A stretch of 64,000 nt of DNA, taken from assembly GCA_036346205.1 (NCBI GenBank), contig JARFJB010001167.1, forward strand, positions 394,501-458,500, read 5' to 3'. Below the pieces are notes generated by a model. That model did not search any database. It was not told the origin of the DNA and worked only from the letters and a program-made list of their open reading frames with translations. This DNA comes from Vesta saturnalis (taxonomy: Eukaryota > Arthropoda > Insecta > Coleoptera > Lampyridae). Each line of letters starts with the position of its first letter. The stretch's first letter is position 1. A program made the translations under genes and the position numbers. Below are positions 1 through 10,645 of the stretch, piece after piece.

Positions 1-223
1 CGCTTACTTTAAGAATTTGTTAAGTGTTTGGACCGTACCTGCCCATTACTTTTGTAGTGTTAATTGTTCATTGTTGTTAATTTATATTTTGATGAGAAAG
101 GCTGGCGTTAAAAGCTACCTATGTTATATGTGCATTATGAAAATGCAATAGGAATCCAGTTAAGTTTATAAATCGTGCTTTGGGTTGCATTTCTACCTGA
201 TCAGGCTCGTCATCTTATGTGAA

Positions 224-305
<82 letters not shown>

Positions 306-498
306 TGAATTCACGTTAACTAGGTATGGTATGTGGTTACCATTAAACATGACTAATTCTACTGATTTTTAGCTATCTACAAAAATTGTATTTTAATGAC
401 GAAGTAATTAAAATTGGTAAAGCGACTTCGAAAATCAAGACCTTCGTACTCTTTATACTCAGGTAAATGTTAACCAACAATTCGTATTCCTATATGCT
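1..498. other. No gene seen; AT-rich lead-in
   Basis: Nothing coding is recognisable here. The stretch holds a TA microsatellite and, at about 440-500, a phrase (gaccttcgta, then gttaaccaacaa) that recurs in degenerate form at 617-690. The left part of segment A may therefore be built of diverged tandem units. Confidence 0.6.
226..302. repeat. TA dinucleotide microsatellite
   Basis: About 38 uninterrupted TA units. Similar tracts lie at 4334, 29289, 38170, 42000, 48276, 50519, 53100 and 59109, and several coincide with the edge of a repeat or transposon. Confidence 0.95.
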
Positions 499-837
499 CT
501 TATGTGAATACTGATAAGCAATTTATACTTATTCTTCTCTCTATATCCTCACTAGCTCAGGGGAAGTTACAGAAGATAACGATGTTAATTCGATTACTTT
601 CAGTAATTTCTTTTAGACCTTCGTGGATTTCGTAAACCAATATCTCCGTATTTGTCTTCACGCGAATATTAACCAACAAGTTCGTACTTCTCCATTTTCT
701 TGTGAGATTATTAAGAAACACTTTATAGTGTATTTCTTTTTCTACAACATGATCAACGTCAGGGTAAGTTTTAAACGGTGCTAACGTAAGAGGACTGAGG
801 CAGAAAAAACGTTAACATTGAGAAAATGACATAACTT

Positions 838-2059
838 TGTACCAATAGTAATAATAAGCGCCAGTCTAAATATACAAATATCAATATGTAATAAAATAGG
901 CTCCAGTAAAATAATAACACTTCAAATAAAAATGTAATTAATTTAAAGGTACCTCTAAGTGTGCCTTCGTCCCAGTCGGTAAATTAAGTACGGGGGTTCA
1001 AATAAAATGAATTGTCATTCAATACTGCTGGATTATTTTCTCTTAACCTTATGAATAAAAAAATGCAATGTAAAAAAATACAATAAAATGATACCTCGAG
1101 CGCCAAACTGTTTTTGTTATAATTGGAACAGTTAAACCTAGTTAGTGAACAAAAATTGCTTTTATTAAAATAAAAGAAATAACAACATGCAATTATGTTT
1201 ATTTACAATATTGATGGATGATAAAGGAGAGGAAAGAAAAAGGAAAAAAAGGTCTTGAAACTATTCTTAAAGAACTAAAAAAATCACTACATAAATACCT
1301 TTGTAACTGACTTTCTTATTGACAATTTCTTGTATTTAAATATGAATACGGAGCGGTCAACCAGCATGATATCATTTCTGCATTATCATTACGCAATTTT
1401 GAAATAACGCGAACAGCCGCACCCTTACTGGAATTTTAAATCCACTATTTATTCGTAGAAATTTTCAATCCAATGACTTGATTGCATTCTTGAGGTTAAA
1501 TTTAAAAAAAATATAGTGATATTAAAAATTAAAAAAAAAGTGCCTTCTAAAAAATGCCATATCAAAGTGCATTATAAAATACCATATAAAAATGCCATGT
1601 AAAAAAAAATAAGTAAGTATAAGTAAAGTGCCTGGAAAGAGCAATTGCTTTAGATTTAAATATAATGAATTAAAAGGTAACTTACCATCAAATCGATGGC
1701 ACTTACACTAAATTTAGGGAAAACTCCCTAAACAATGCTTCATGCTATTACATTCAGCAGGAAGTGAATTAAATAAAGGCTTTCAAAGTAGATCATCTGG
1801 TCGTACGCGAAAGAGTTTGCGCACAAATTAAGTTACAACGCGTTGCGCGGCAGAATAAAAATTGGAAGTGGGAATATATAAAATACCTTCACGAAATATA
1901 TACACTTAAAAGATATGCACTATGAAGATATGCAAATTAAATTACCTACCTCATTCCTATAATGCAAAACTTTAAAATTTTTCTTTCTATTGACAACTAA
2001 TAGAATGAAAGATCTTAAATTAAAGTATATTTAGTACAACACAAAAAAGGGTTGTTACA
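838..2059. mobile_element. Solo-LTR-like insertion, 1,222 bp
   Basis: Relative to the matching place in segment A copy 2 (ataactttggaacc near 30960), this copy has 1,222 extra bases. The insert begins TGTACC and ends TTACA, the TG...CA form of long terminal repeats. It is flanked by the 4-bp duplication ACTT (834-837 and 2060-2063). It has no coding potential. A tatataaaata run lies at about 1874. A solo LTR left by recombination fits best; the LTR family (gypsy and BEL/Pao both give short duplications of this size) is not decidable. Confidence 0.75.
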
Positions 2060-2164
2060 ACTTTGGAACCGCTGAGTCAATTTTAAAAAAGTCACACTTT
2101 CGGATACGATATTTATTACCGAATAATCAACAATTAACATTATTCTAATCAACTTATTAACACA

Positions 2165-3111
2165 AAATTGGTTGAGCTTTTCTGGTATGCCCAACATCAT
2201 GGATGTTAAGGTGATATTAGAGACTTTTCTGGTCGCCGCGATCTACATTTCCCTGAAATTTTCAATTGTTTTTGCTTCTCTGTGTGTTAACTTCAAGTTG
2301 CTTTTGATCAAAGCCCAGTAGCGTTCGATGTTGTTATGTTGTTGTCTTCATACCACTTCATGGTCGCCTTCCAATAGTGACATGAGGCTAAATCCAGTCA
2401 AAAGAACGCATAGACCTTGTGTTGTCTCAGAAAAGGCAACATTCTCTTTTGAAGACATTCTTTATATAAATTTCAGAATTTACAGATCCAGATGTCACAA
2501 AAAATTTGCTTCTCTCCACAGCTGCAGATCGCCTGCCAAACAAGAAACTTTTTTGGAAACTGCTTCTTCTTTTTGGTCGGGAATTCTTTGAGTACGTTTC
2601 CTCGTCCACGAGAAACATAAAACTCTTGGCCAGGTAGTTGGGAAAAATTGCAGAGAACGTATGTCTCATCGTCCATTACGCAACAATATTTGCATTGAAA
2701 GAAATCACCTCTCAATTTTTTAGCTCGTTTTTTGCCTCTGTGATCTTGTCTGCATTTCTGCCTGGAATTGTTTGCACTTTGTACGATTTGTGAAGCCAGT
2801 CTTAACTTTAATTCTGCGTACTGACTTCTGACAAACCCACTTTTTGAGTCAATTTCCGATTTGGGATGTTCAGGTACTTGTCCATCTCAGGCAGCTGTCT
2901 GTACCTTTTTTGTCAAGTGAAATCCTTCCGGTCTGCCACTTCCAGGTTTCCGAGTGAATGTGAGCTCTTCCCTGCAGTTTTTGATTCACCTTTACTGCCG
3001 GTTGTCTGCAAAACTTTTAACTTCTTTTGCAATTCGACGGACTGGCCATAGAGGATTTTCATGGAATTTTTTGAGAATCCACAATTTACGAACTTCTAAT
3101 ATTTTTGCCAT
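2165..3111 (-). pseudogene. Mariner/Tc1-like transposase relic, copy 1
   Basis: Reading leftwards from the ATG at 3111 (MAKILEVRKL), several frames together give a Tc1/mariner transposase. There is a helix-turn-helix region (HLNIPNRKLAQKVG in copy 2), then the first catalytic block VMDDETYV, then FLVWQAICSCG, then a tail ending IPEKLNQFC near 2165. The frame is broken several times. The stretch that should hold the third catalytic acid (a PxLRPIE-type motif before YWAL) is deleted, and the same deletion is in the 31-kb copy. The protein cannot be active. Confidence 0.8.
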
Positions 3112-3265
3112 TGTAAACTCAATTTCGGTCGTACAGAAAAAAATTAAATGACGTAATCTGGCAACTATTGCAAAGCCTGCTGCATTAACATTTTTTGGTA
3201 AAAAGAACTGGTGTAAGAGTTATGCCAGTTTTTATATATAAATGTTTTTTCTGTCTCAGTCCATA

Positions 3266-4333
3266 ATTACTTTAAACAATTTCTTTTAAACCTTCGTGGG
3301 GGTCTATTCCACCCACATATTACCTTCGTGGGGGTACAGTCCACAACATATGTACTTTCGTTTGAGCAGATTCTAACCACCTGCATAATTACGCCTTCAT
3401 ACCTGCGGAAGCTAAGTGTTAAAATTTATTTATTTTAATATAATTAAACCATTTTGTATCTTACAACTACATTCATATTAATGCTTAATGATTGTGCATT
3501 TGGTACATGTAATTGCGTTACATTCAAAATTGCCGGTTGTTTCAATTTTAGATTCTAGTTAAAGTTTTTTTTTCATTATCATAATTTAATAACAAAAAGA
3601 GGTCATTATAAGTTACAACCTTGTGCGAGACAATAATCACTGTCTTGCTAAGATAGAAACTGTACTGGTTTGATTAAAAGTAAAAAAAATTAGGGATTGT
3701 CTTATCTACAATTACGTGGTGCCTTAGGTATTTATACTTTTCGGTCACGTCACCCACGCATCCAGTGCACTACCGCCTTAGTGATCCAAAAATCAGCTGA
3801 GGCAGATCGCTCTCTTTATATTCTATCTGTAGCGTATTTCGGGCTAAGTTCAAAAATATTTTTGAACATGTTACAAATTCTTGAGCCACCGTTAGTTACC
3901 ACGATAGTTAGTTTGAAATCGGGGGAAAGGCAGTTACAGTTAGAATGTTAATCGAGCCAGATCGATTTTTGGGTTAATTAAATACCTTCATTATAAAGTT
4001 TGTCTTTAAAATAATTGTTGCGTGAACATATTTCTTTTGAATTCGGCAACACTAAGTTGTCTTTTCTTTCGGGGTTAAACTGCATATGTTAACGATTTGT
4101 GTCTGTGATCAATTAAGGGAATATTTATTCTAGTGAAAGTATGTATTTTTATATAAATGAAAGTTCGCAGACAATCATTTTACCAGCCTATGTAACGTCT
4201 TAAAAGAACCAAACATTGCTGTGCGAAGGTATCTTATTCGTACGCGGACTCATTATGCTGAAATCTTCTAAAATGGAAGATACTACAGGACCCTCTCACT
4301 CTGGTATTTGTACGAATTAGCATTGTTGGGTGT
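3266..4333. other. Right part of segment A, no gene seen
   Basis: AT-rich sequence shared with 32144-32203 and 35594-38170. Two nearby ccttcgtggggg phrases (about 3292 and 3322) are notable. No protein or RNA gene is recognisable, and short open frames such as the one at 3697-3951 are not conserved between the two copies. Confidence 0.6.
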
Positions 4334-4343
4334 TATATATGTG

Positions 4344-4408
<65 letters not shown>

Positions 4409-4510
4409 ATATATTGTGTGTGTGTGTGTGTGTGTGTGCGTGTGTGTGTGCGTGTGCGAGTGCGCGTGCGCGTTGGCGTGCGCGTTGGCGTGCGCGTGTG
4501 CTCTAGCAAA
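4334..4510. repeat. Compound TA / TG / CG-rich microsatellite
   Basis: A TA tract (about 80 bp) passes into TG repeats and then into gtgcgcgt-type units ending near 4500. An open frame through it encodes only alternating YI and CV residues and is not a gene. It lies exactly at the right edge of segment A. Confidence 0.93.
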
Positions 4511-4546
4511 GTACAGGTCGTAGGTTCAAATCCTACTCGAGGTAAA
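4511..4546 (+). other. tRNA-like T-arm fragment (possible SINE piece)
   Basis: GTAGG-TTCAAAT-CCTAC forms a perfect 5-bp T-stem and 7-base loop containing a pol III B-box-like core (GGTTCAAATCC). It is followed by a CTCGAGG acceptor-like end. The 5' two thirds of a tRNA are missing: microsatellite lies directly upstream. This is a tRNA-derived fragment, not a functional tRNA. Confidence 0.45.
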
Positions 4547-4602
4547 CTTTTTATTTATGTATTTAATAAAATTAATAAGAATTTTTAAAATTTATGTTTG
4601 TT

Positions 4603-6080
4603 TTACGTTAATTTCATTTTATTAATTAAACAAATTAGTGTGGGTGATGTGGTATGTGTGTAGGTGATGTTATCTATAATTATCTTGTTGGTGAGGTTGA
4701 TCCTGTGTGTTATGTTGTGCTGTCCTGTTGGCGCTTGGGTGCTAGACGCTGCCTCGGGTATCTGAAATGAATGAAAAACGTATAAGTTCGGTCTTTCTAC
4801 AGCCTGCACCACTATAGCATAACTATTTTTGTGCAGTAATAGGATGGGATGTCTATACCGTGATGCGGTGTAAAACAAGTAGGAAGTAGGTTTAGGACAT
4901 ATGGGTTAATAAAATCGATACTGATACTTATCCGAAGCATCCCTTCCATAGCCGTTCCAGAGAGCGTTTACTAAAAAAGGGCAAACACCTGACCGTGCGT
5001 GAGGATCACTCCCCACATGTCAGTCGCAGTTTGAACCTTCGTTAGGGCCGCTGCCATCTTGCGGATGACAAGTAAGCCCATCGCCATATCTAGGCTTCCG
5101 AGGAGACCTAGAATGGCGTCGATCCCTACAGCAGGAGGATCGGACATTTTCACGTCAACGGCTCTTACCGCCTTCGGTACTTCTGCTCTCTCGCTTCTAA
5201 TTGCCGTTACGTTGGCGTAACTAACGCCGAGCCGATGTTGAGAGGGTGCTGGTGTCGGCGGTGTCCTCTTTTGCTGTCGTGGTTCGTTGGTCTTCTTACG
5301 CTGAGGCTGCGGGAGACGTGGGAACTTCGGGAATCCCCGGAAGCTGGCCGGATTATCACAGTTCACACACTTATCCCGGTCGGTACGGGGTTTAGTGCAA
5401 TCGCTGGAGTGGTGATTCCCCGCGTACATATACCGTATCAGCCTGTCACGGTTCTTGGCTGTATCCCTCGGCGATTGCCTTTGTGCGGGTGAAGGCAATC
5501 CCTCGTCGGTCAAGTTCACGAGAGAAGGAGACCCAGTTCTCCTCGCGAAGGATTACCGGCGTCACCCTTTCTGGTAACGACGGTTTCCATCGTTTCCGGG
5601 CGGTCCGTGGTATCTGCAAGGGCCTGGAATGCGTTGTCGGTCGGTGGAGTTGTGGTCGGGTGGTCCCTCGATGTCTTCTTTGGCTTTTTCTGTAACCGGA
5701 ATTCCTCGTCGGCGATGGGGATTCGTCTGGTGCGTCGGCTTGAGGTGGCAGGACGGTGTAACTTCTGCTGTCATGTCTTCCTTTTTCTTACCCTTTCTTC
5801 GTTTTCTTGTGACGTCATGGCTGCTGTTGAAATCCCGGGGCGTATAGGTCGGTGCAGGGATCCCTTACGAGGCCGGCGCGTTGCTTGTCTGTTCTAACCA
5901 GGGACAGTAGATCCATGGTGAATCGTCATCTGTCGGTGGTGGGTAGCGGCGCTTCGGTTGATGCTCTACCCGGTATCGTGACAATGATGCTGGTAGAGGC
6001 AGGTCGATTTGTTCTTTTTTTTTAAAGCGGTTAAGCGATTTCTTGATGTTCGCTGTTTGGAGCGCAGACAGTGAATGCAT
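4603..6080 (-). pseudogene. Jockey-like non-LTR retrotransposon relic (ORF1 gag, trace of ORF2)
   Basis: This GC-richer island reads on the minus strand as a gag-type ORF1. An N-terminal part starts at 6080 (MHSLSALQTANIKKSL), a proline-rich middle covers 5774-5562, and a 182-codon part covers 5519-4971. The last contains a zinc-knuckle region (GNHHSSDCTKPR, then CVNCDNPASFRGFPKFPR) followed by a basic, proline-rich tail ending in SYANVTA and a hydrophobic stretch. The CVNC...ASxRG pattern is typical of jockey nucleic-acid-binding proteins. A glycine/histidine of the knuckle is lost and at least two frameshifts are present, one at a poly-A run near 6010. Downstream, 4878-4603 (PILLLHKNSYAIVVQAVERP) could be a scrap of the ORF2 endonuclease, but this is weak. 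No reverse transcriptase is left. Confidence 0.7.
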
Positions 6081-6892
6081 CTATGGTTAATATACGTTTA
6101 AAATGCTTATCTTTTTAGTTTTTTTATGGTTTGTATTATGACTGTGCTACTAATTTAACATTATTAGCGGCGAAATTGTTGCATTTTAATCACGGTTTCG
6201 GAAAAAATGTTTTATCTCATTTCTTTTAATTTCGACTTTGTAGGTTGGAAGATCGTATGTTGTATCCACACCTGATATTTTAATCTTATAGTGTGTAAAA
6301 ATGAACAATTATAATTTTTTGAACTTATATTTTGAGTTGACACCGCCAATTTTTTTAAAAACATTTCTAGATGGTGTTGTAATCAATTTTGTCGAAATGG
6401 CATTGCAATTTTTAAAATTGAAGTTAATTGTAATACGTGCAACAAACATAGAATTTTTTCGCAACTTGTTTAACATATCACATAAATAGCTCTAAAAATC
6501 TTTATTCATTAAAAAAACATTCTAAACAATTTGAAAAAGAGTTTGCGGAATAGTATTTTACTTAGAATAGAATTTTATATTCTAAGGTATTTTACGTTAT
6601 GTTGGCCGGGAGCCGGACATTTTTTATTATGACATAACGACAGATAATTAACCATATATATCTTACTTAATACCTAGATAGCCAGAGCATATGAGCTGCG
6701 TGTTTAAAATACGAGACAAATTGAACATTTCAATAAGGTCGAAAATTTACAAGTTGGGGGTATTCGGACATGCGCAGTCGTATCATTAGAATTGCCGAGT
6801 TCAATTTTTGATATCAATTGTAATTGTCAAAAAGCGTTTCTCTAACCTCGGTTTTTCGCGCTTTTCGAGTTTACTATTAGTAGAAGTGAAAT
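6081..6892. other. No gene seen; upstream of THAP-like exon
   Basis: AT-rich sequence. An acatgcgcagt near 6769 resembles half of an NRF-1/Ewg site and could belong to a promoter of the exon at 6893. That is inference only. A 7-bp inverted pair GTTATGT / ACATAAC brackets about 40 bases near 6600-6645. Confidence 0.4.
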
Positions 6893-6963
6893 ATGAGAAG
6901 CTGCATAGTGCCTTTTTGTCAAAATGATAGCAATAAATTAAAAGAAAATCTACAATTTTTCAA
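6893..6963 (+). CDS. Candidate first coding exon of a THAP-domain protein (partial)
   Basis: An ATG opens MRSCIVPFCQNDSNKLKENL followed by QFF, then a GTGAGG splice donor at 6964. A THAP zinc-finger starts with M..C..P.C and soon a basic N/S-rich run and an F..F/P motif, and first exons of about this size are common. Here C-x4-C and the VPFC(x)ND core are intact. I did not find the second half (the C-x2-H pair and the tryptophan) downstream, so this may be an orphan exon of a gene or of a THAP-containing transposon. It is too short to appear as a long open frame. Confidence 0.5.
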
Positions 6964-7148
6964 GTGAGGTCACAAATAATTATATAATTACAACTATTTG
7001 CCTTCTTGCAAATACGGCGGCTTATGTTTAAACAGTACAGTATTCACTAGTGCGCAATTCGTAATACCCCCATGTGGAGTAATAGGAATTATGCTTTGAA
7101 TGTATAGTCTCATATAGTTTACATAACAGATTCAACGGCAATCTGGGA

Positions 7149-7230
7149 AGCGCTGGTGGTCCTGTGGTACATTGCTTGCCTGACACGCGGTTTATATTGG
7201 TTCGATTCCCGCCTCACGCACTTTTTTTTA
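7149..7230 (+). ncRNA. tRNA-Val-like sequence, probable SINE head or tRNA pseudogene
   Basis: The segment GCGCTGGTGGTCCTGTGG...GCCTGACACGCGG...GGTTCGATTCCC...CACGCA has the order of a tRNA. An A-box-like TGGTCCTGTGG is followed by an anticodon loop CTGACAC (anticodon GAC, valine) and a good B box GGTTCGATTCC. It ends at a run of eight T, a pol III terminator. Acceptor and T stems have several mismatches, so it should not fold as a working tRNA. A tRNA-derived SINE head or tRNA pseudogene fits best. Confidence 0.55.
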
Positions 7231-9785
7231 TGTAAGGTTACAATCGTTTTGTTTATCTAATCTATTTTTTGTAGGTTACTGTAGTTTTGTGTTACAGTCG
7301 TTTTTGTTATTTTCCTATTATTATTTCACATTAGAACGTCACATGTTTAAGTGCTACTCACGCGCGAAACAAGAAACAAGCAAACGCGTGATTGGGCGGC
7401 ATCGATCTACATATAACCGCAAGTCTTGGATTGGTCATGTGGTGCATCACCCAAGCGTTTGTAAGGTTGCGTTGACGCACCCTGTATGTAAGATGTTATA
7501 ATGACGTGTGTTTTGAGTACGGGTATATGGAGTTTGAACGAAAAAAAAAATTTTTTTGTGTATATGCATAATGTATGTGGGTGGGTGATACGCCACTGGA
7601 AGTTTAGGAGAAATATCGTTCAGTATGCAGATACGTGTATTTAAATGTTATAGAGACATTGGTGTTGGAATAAATAGATTCTGATGAATGTAAATGTGAA
7701 AAGAAATTTGTCGATGGGACGATAATGGTTTGCTACTGTTTGACTACTGGTTAAGAAATGGAATGTTGGAAGATAAAGGAGTAATCTTTGCCGAAAGATG
7801 TGAGTGTATAAGTGTAGAATGTTTTAGAAAATATGTAGAAAGATTTGGTATGCTTAATTGTTAATTATAGAAAGTTCTCGTAATGTTGTGCAATAAGTTT
7901 TGAGAATACGTGTATGTATATGGGATTTGAGACCTTAGACTGTACTTATTTTTGCAAACGTTGCGGAAGGAGAGCGAGCGCATGTGGGAGATAAACGTTG
8001 AAAGTTGTGTAATGGTCCAGAGTGGCCACTGAATGAATGTGATGACGAGAAATGGTTTCTCCATAAAGTAATTGTAAAATTTGTAAGTAAGAACAAACAT
8101 GGCGATGTATTGTAGTTATAAGCGTGGTTGTACAGATGGTAGCATCTGTCGGCTCTAAGAAAGTTTGAATGAATACCATTGGAGAATATAGCGAGGAAGT
8201 CGGACATGTTTAAAGATGGATGGCTTAAGGTATAAATAGGAAAGTCAGAGATTGGCAGGGGCGAGTAGGTTTTAGCTTTTGGCTTTTGATGAGAGCTCGG
8301 TGAGACACGCGCGCGAGGTGAAGTGTGAAATTAGAATGGGTTGAGTTGGAGTTATATTTGTGAATAATATTGAAGGCAGTCATTGTTTAAACAACTGCGT
8401 AACCCGAAAGGGGATGAATCGTATAAGACATTCATAAATAAAACAATTAATAAAATTGAGATTGAAGATAAAATCAGTTTTTGTTCTTCAAAAGAAAAAG
8501 TGCGTAAGCAGATTTATAAAAAGTTAACAGTTGTTACGTTAAAGTGTTGATGTGCGGCGCGTGAGCTTGTAACGATCTTTAGTATAAATTATTTATGGGA
8601 CCACCTTTAAGTGAGCGAAGTATTGGTAGTAAATTAAGCCAATGTTAAGGTAATTTTGTATGACATTAAAAGTTTATTTGTGTTGATTGTCCTAAAGGTT
8701 GCGAGAAACTTTTAAGAGGCAACCAAATGTGTACAGATTATTACGGTTAGTGGAGTGATAACTTCGTATAGTTAGACTATTTGCGAATACCAAAAGAATA
8801 AGTATTTGTGGAATTGTGAAGTATTTGTTATGTGCTTTCAGGCAATTTAAGGAATACAAATGGACTGCAAATAATTGATTTACGGGAAGAAAGAAGAAAG
8901 AAGAGCGTAGGGTTAATGGACAATTTTAAGTAAGAATTATATTTGAGAACCTTGAAAATTCAGTAGAGCACGATTATCTTTTCTTTGGTTAATTTTATTT
9001 GCAGGTTTTTCTTTTTAAGTAATTAGTGTTGAAGGAAAAAGATAATCGATCTCGAGTTATGTTGCATTGGTTGTTTTAGTACTAAGAATTTTTGCAGAAA
9101 CGCAAATTTGTATTGACAGTGGTTTTTCAACCACGTTGTTGTAGTATATGTAAACATTTGTTTATTATTTTGTGCAGGACAATATATATTTATCGTTAAT
9201 TTTTATTTTGTTGTTTATTTAGCCAGTTATGAGATACATTTGTGACGTTTACTTAATTGGTGACCTAGTTTTTGACAAGTTAAATGTAAACTTTGCATAT
9301 TTTGGTTTCAAGATTAATGAACAACCTGAAAGGTTATATTTGCCAGGTTGATTGCAAAAATTTTCATGTTAGTTTCATTAACGCAGTACACTAATGACGG
9401 ATCAGCTGTTAATTAAAATTTCATTAAGTATAACTAAGAGACGGAGTTTTGAGAACTTACATATTTACGAATGTCCAATACGATTCAGAAGTATTATAAA
9501 AATTAAATTAAATTTAAAAGATATCGTTCATGTTAGGAATATTAAACCTTCAAGGATTATTCTCGTTTGACTGTTTTGCAGCACTTTTATCACTATTATA
9601 TTGGAGTAACAATTATTAAGCCGATGACATTGCTTTCTTTTGGTTAAGAATTTTAAAAATTAATTATCGATCATTGAATGAAGAGCTATCTTATTCATTA
9701 AAAAGTAGAAATTTAACTTTATATGTATACGAGGGATACGTAGAAAATATTCAGTTAACGTGTTATAACTTTGGTATTCTGGATG
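7231..9785. other. Long stretch without a recognisable gene
   Basis: No conserved protein was found on either strand. Short frames around 7289, 7861-8207 and 9674 match nothing I know. The piece at 8150-8470 has a TATA-box-like motif, a GC-richer downstream part and AATAAA at about 8438, which looks like an orphan LTR or promoter unit, but no terminal repeat pair was found. Confidence 0.45.
8231..8238 (+). promoter_or_regulatory. TATA-box-like motif
   Basis: TATAAATA within ggtataaatagg is followed by a GC-richer 200 bp (gcgcgcgaggtg) and AATAAA at about 8438. The order resembles the U3-R part of an LTR or a short transcription unit. No downstream gene supports it. Confidence 0.3.
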
Positions 9786-9925
9786 TACAAGGTGCAATCA
9801 GGAAGTTTGTGACGACCCGTGTATTTCAGTTTTTTTTTTATTATTTTGATAACTGTTGGTTACGTGAATGCAGTTAAATTTGAGTGATAAATTTTGGTAT
9901 ACGAGGTGTATTCAAAAAGTTTCGA
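9786..9925 (+). repeat. Two mariner-type terminal sequences in tandem
   Basis: At 9787 a tacaaggtgcaatcaggaag and at 9899 a tacgaggtgtattcaaaaag, followed by tttcg, both resemble the outer ends of mariner elements, in the same orientation about 112 bases apart. No matching inverted end or transposase was found within the next kilobase. These are probably orphan ends or the left parts of gutted elements. Confidence 0.4.
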
Positions 9926-10645
9926 ATAACCTGGGTAGTACTATATATATTTGAGTTGAAGTTGAATTGTTTGGGACGAGTGTTTGTTATAGGACCCCCG
10001 TGTGAGAGTTTACTGAGTAAGCACAATCCTACTTTCCACAATCAAGTAGGGTTAATTAACACCCAGCTTAAGACAATTATTTTAGCAAAGTTTCGATTGT
10101 GGTGGCGCCTAGAGACATATTTTTCCGGACTGAGCTGTTTCAGTATAGGTGTAAAGTGTTTGAGCGTATTAATCATTCATTTTACTTATTATTTCGACCA
10201 CGTCCATCTCCCTGTTAGCTGGCTTGGCAACCCGCTTACATTAGCATACACGACGCTTAGTGCGGTTTGGACGTGTAACACGTTGGATGGCGACAGGTTA
10301 TGTACAAGACTCACTCCTCTATTCTCCGCCAAATGAAGCTTGCAACAATGCTGCCGTCAAGTCCCTAGAAGTATACATTACTATACGCTATTCAAGCCAC
10401 CAGCCGTTGTACGTCATAGCTTAAACCTTACTAAATCAATGACGTGGTAATCAGCGTTGTCAAGTGTACGTGTTGTCAGACTGACTGCTTATACAAACTT
10501 TTAGGTTAGGAACAAATAGATACTGTATACCTATTATATGTAGTAATAAAATACAACAATTTAGTTTAGAAAAACGATGTTCTTGTACTTTTCTAAATTG
10601 TTTGTTTGACCTGCTTTCACACTGCATACCTACAAATGTAAAAAA
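9926..10645. other. No recognised gene
   Basis: A 150-codon open frame at 9884-10336 starts inside the mariner-like terminal sequence and has no domain, repeat or compositional support, so I do not call it. The rest is unremarkable AT-rich sequence up to the left edge of segment B at 10646. Confidence 0.5.

Larger units (their letters stand above)
787..3265 (-). mobile_element. Mariner/Tc1-like element, copy 1 (split by a solo LTR)
   Basis: Terminal inverted repeats are visible. GGACTGAGGCAGAAAAAAC starts near 793, and its near-complement gttttttctgtctcagtcc ends at 3262. TA dinucleotides flank both ends (787-788 and 3264-3265). Removing the 1,222-bp insertion at 838-2059 leaves about 1.25 kb, the normal length of a mariner/Tc1 element. 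The decayed transposase reads on the minus strand. A second copy is at 30916-32143. Confidence 0.8.
499..4338 (+). repeat. Duplicated segment A, copy 1
   Basis: This block matches 30634-38170 in the same orientation and order. It starts at a shared tatgtgaatactgataagc (501 and 30635) and ends at gaattagcattgttgggtg just before a TA tract in both copies. The copies differ by many small indels and by whole insertions: a solo LTR at 838-2059 here, and a hAT element and another solo LTR in copy 2. The block contains a dead mariner/Tc1 element. It may be a segmental duplication or a larger unrecognised mobile element; I cannot tell which. Confidence 0.85.

Noticed and set aside
2427..2715. Overlapping minus-strand frames as separate genes
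   Set aside because: They are two frames of one broken mariner/Tc1 transposase.
7149..7221. Functional tRNA-Val gene
   Set aside because: Acceptor and T stems have several mismatches; a SINE head or pseudogene is more likely.
9884..10336. 150-codon open frame
   Set aside because: It starts within a mariner-like terminal sequence, contains no recognisable domain, and has no signs of coding constraint visible by eye.
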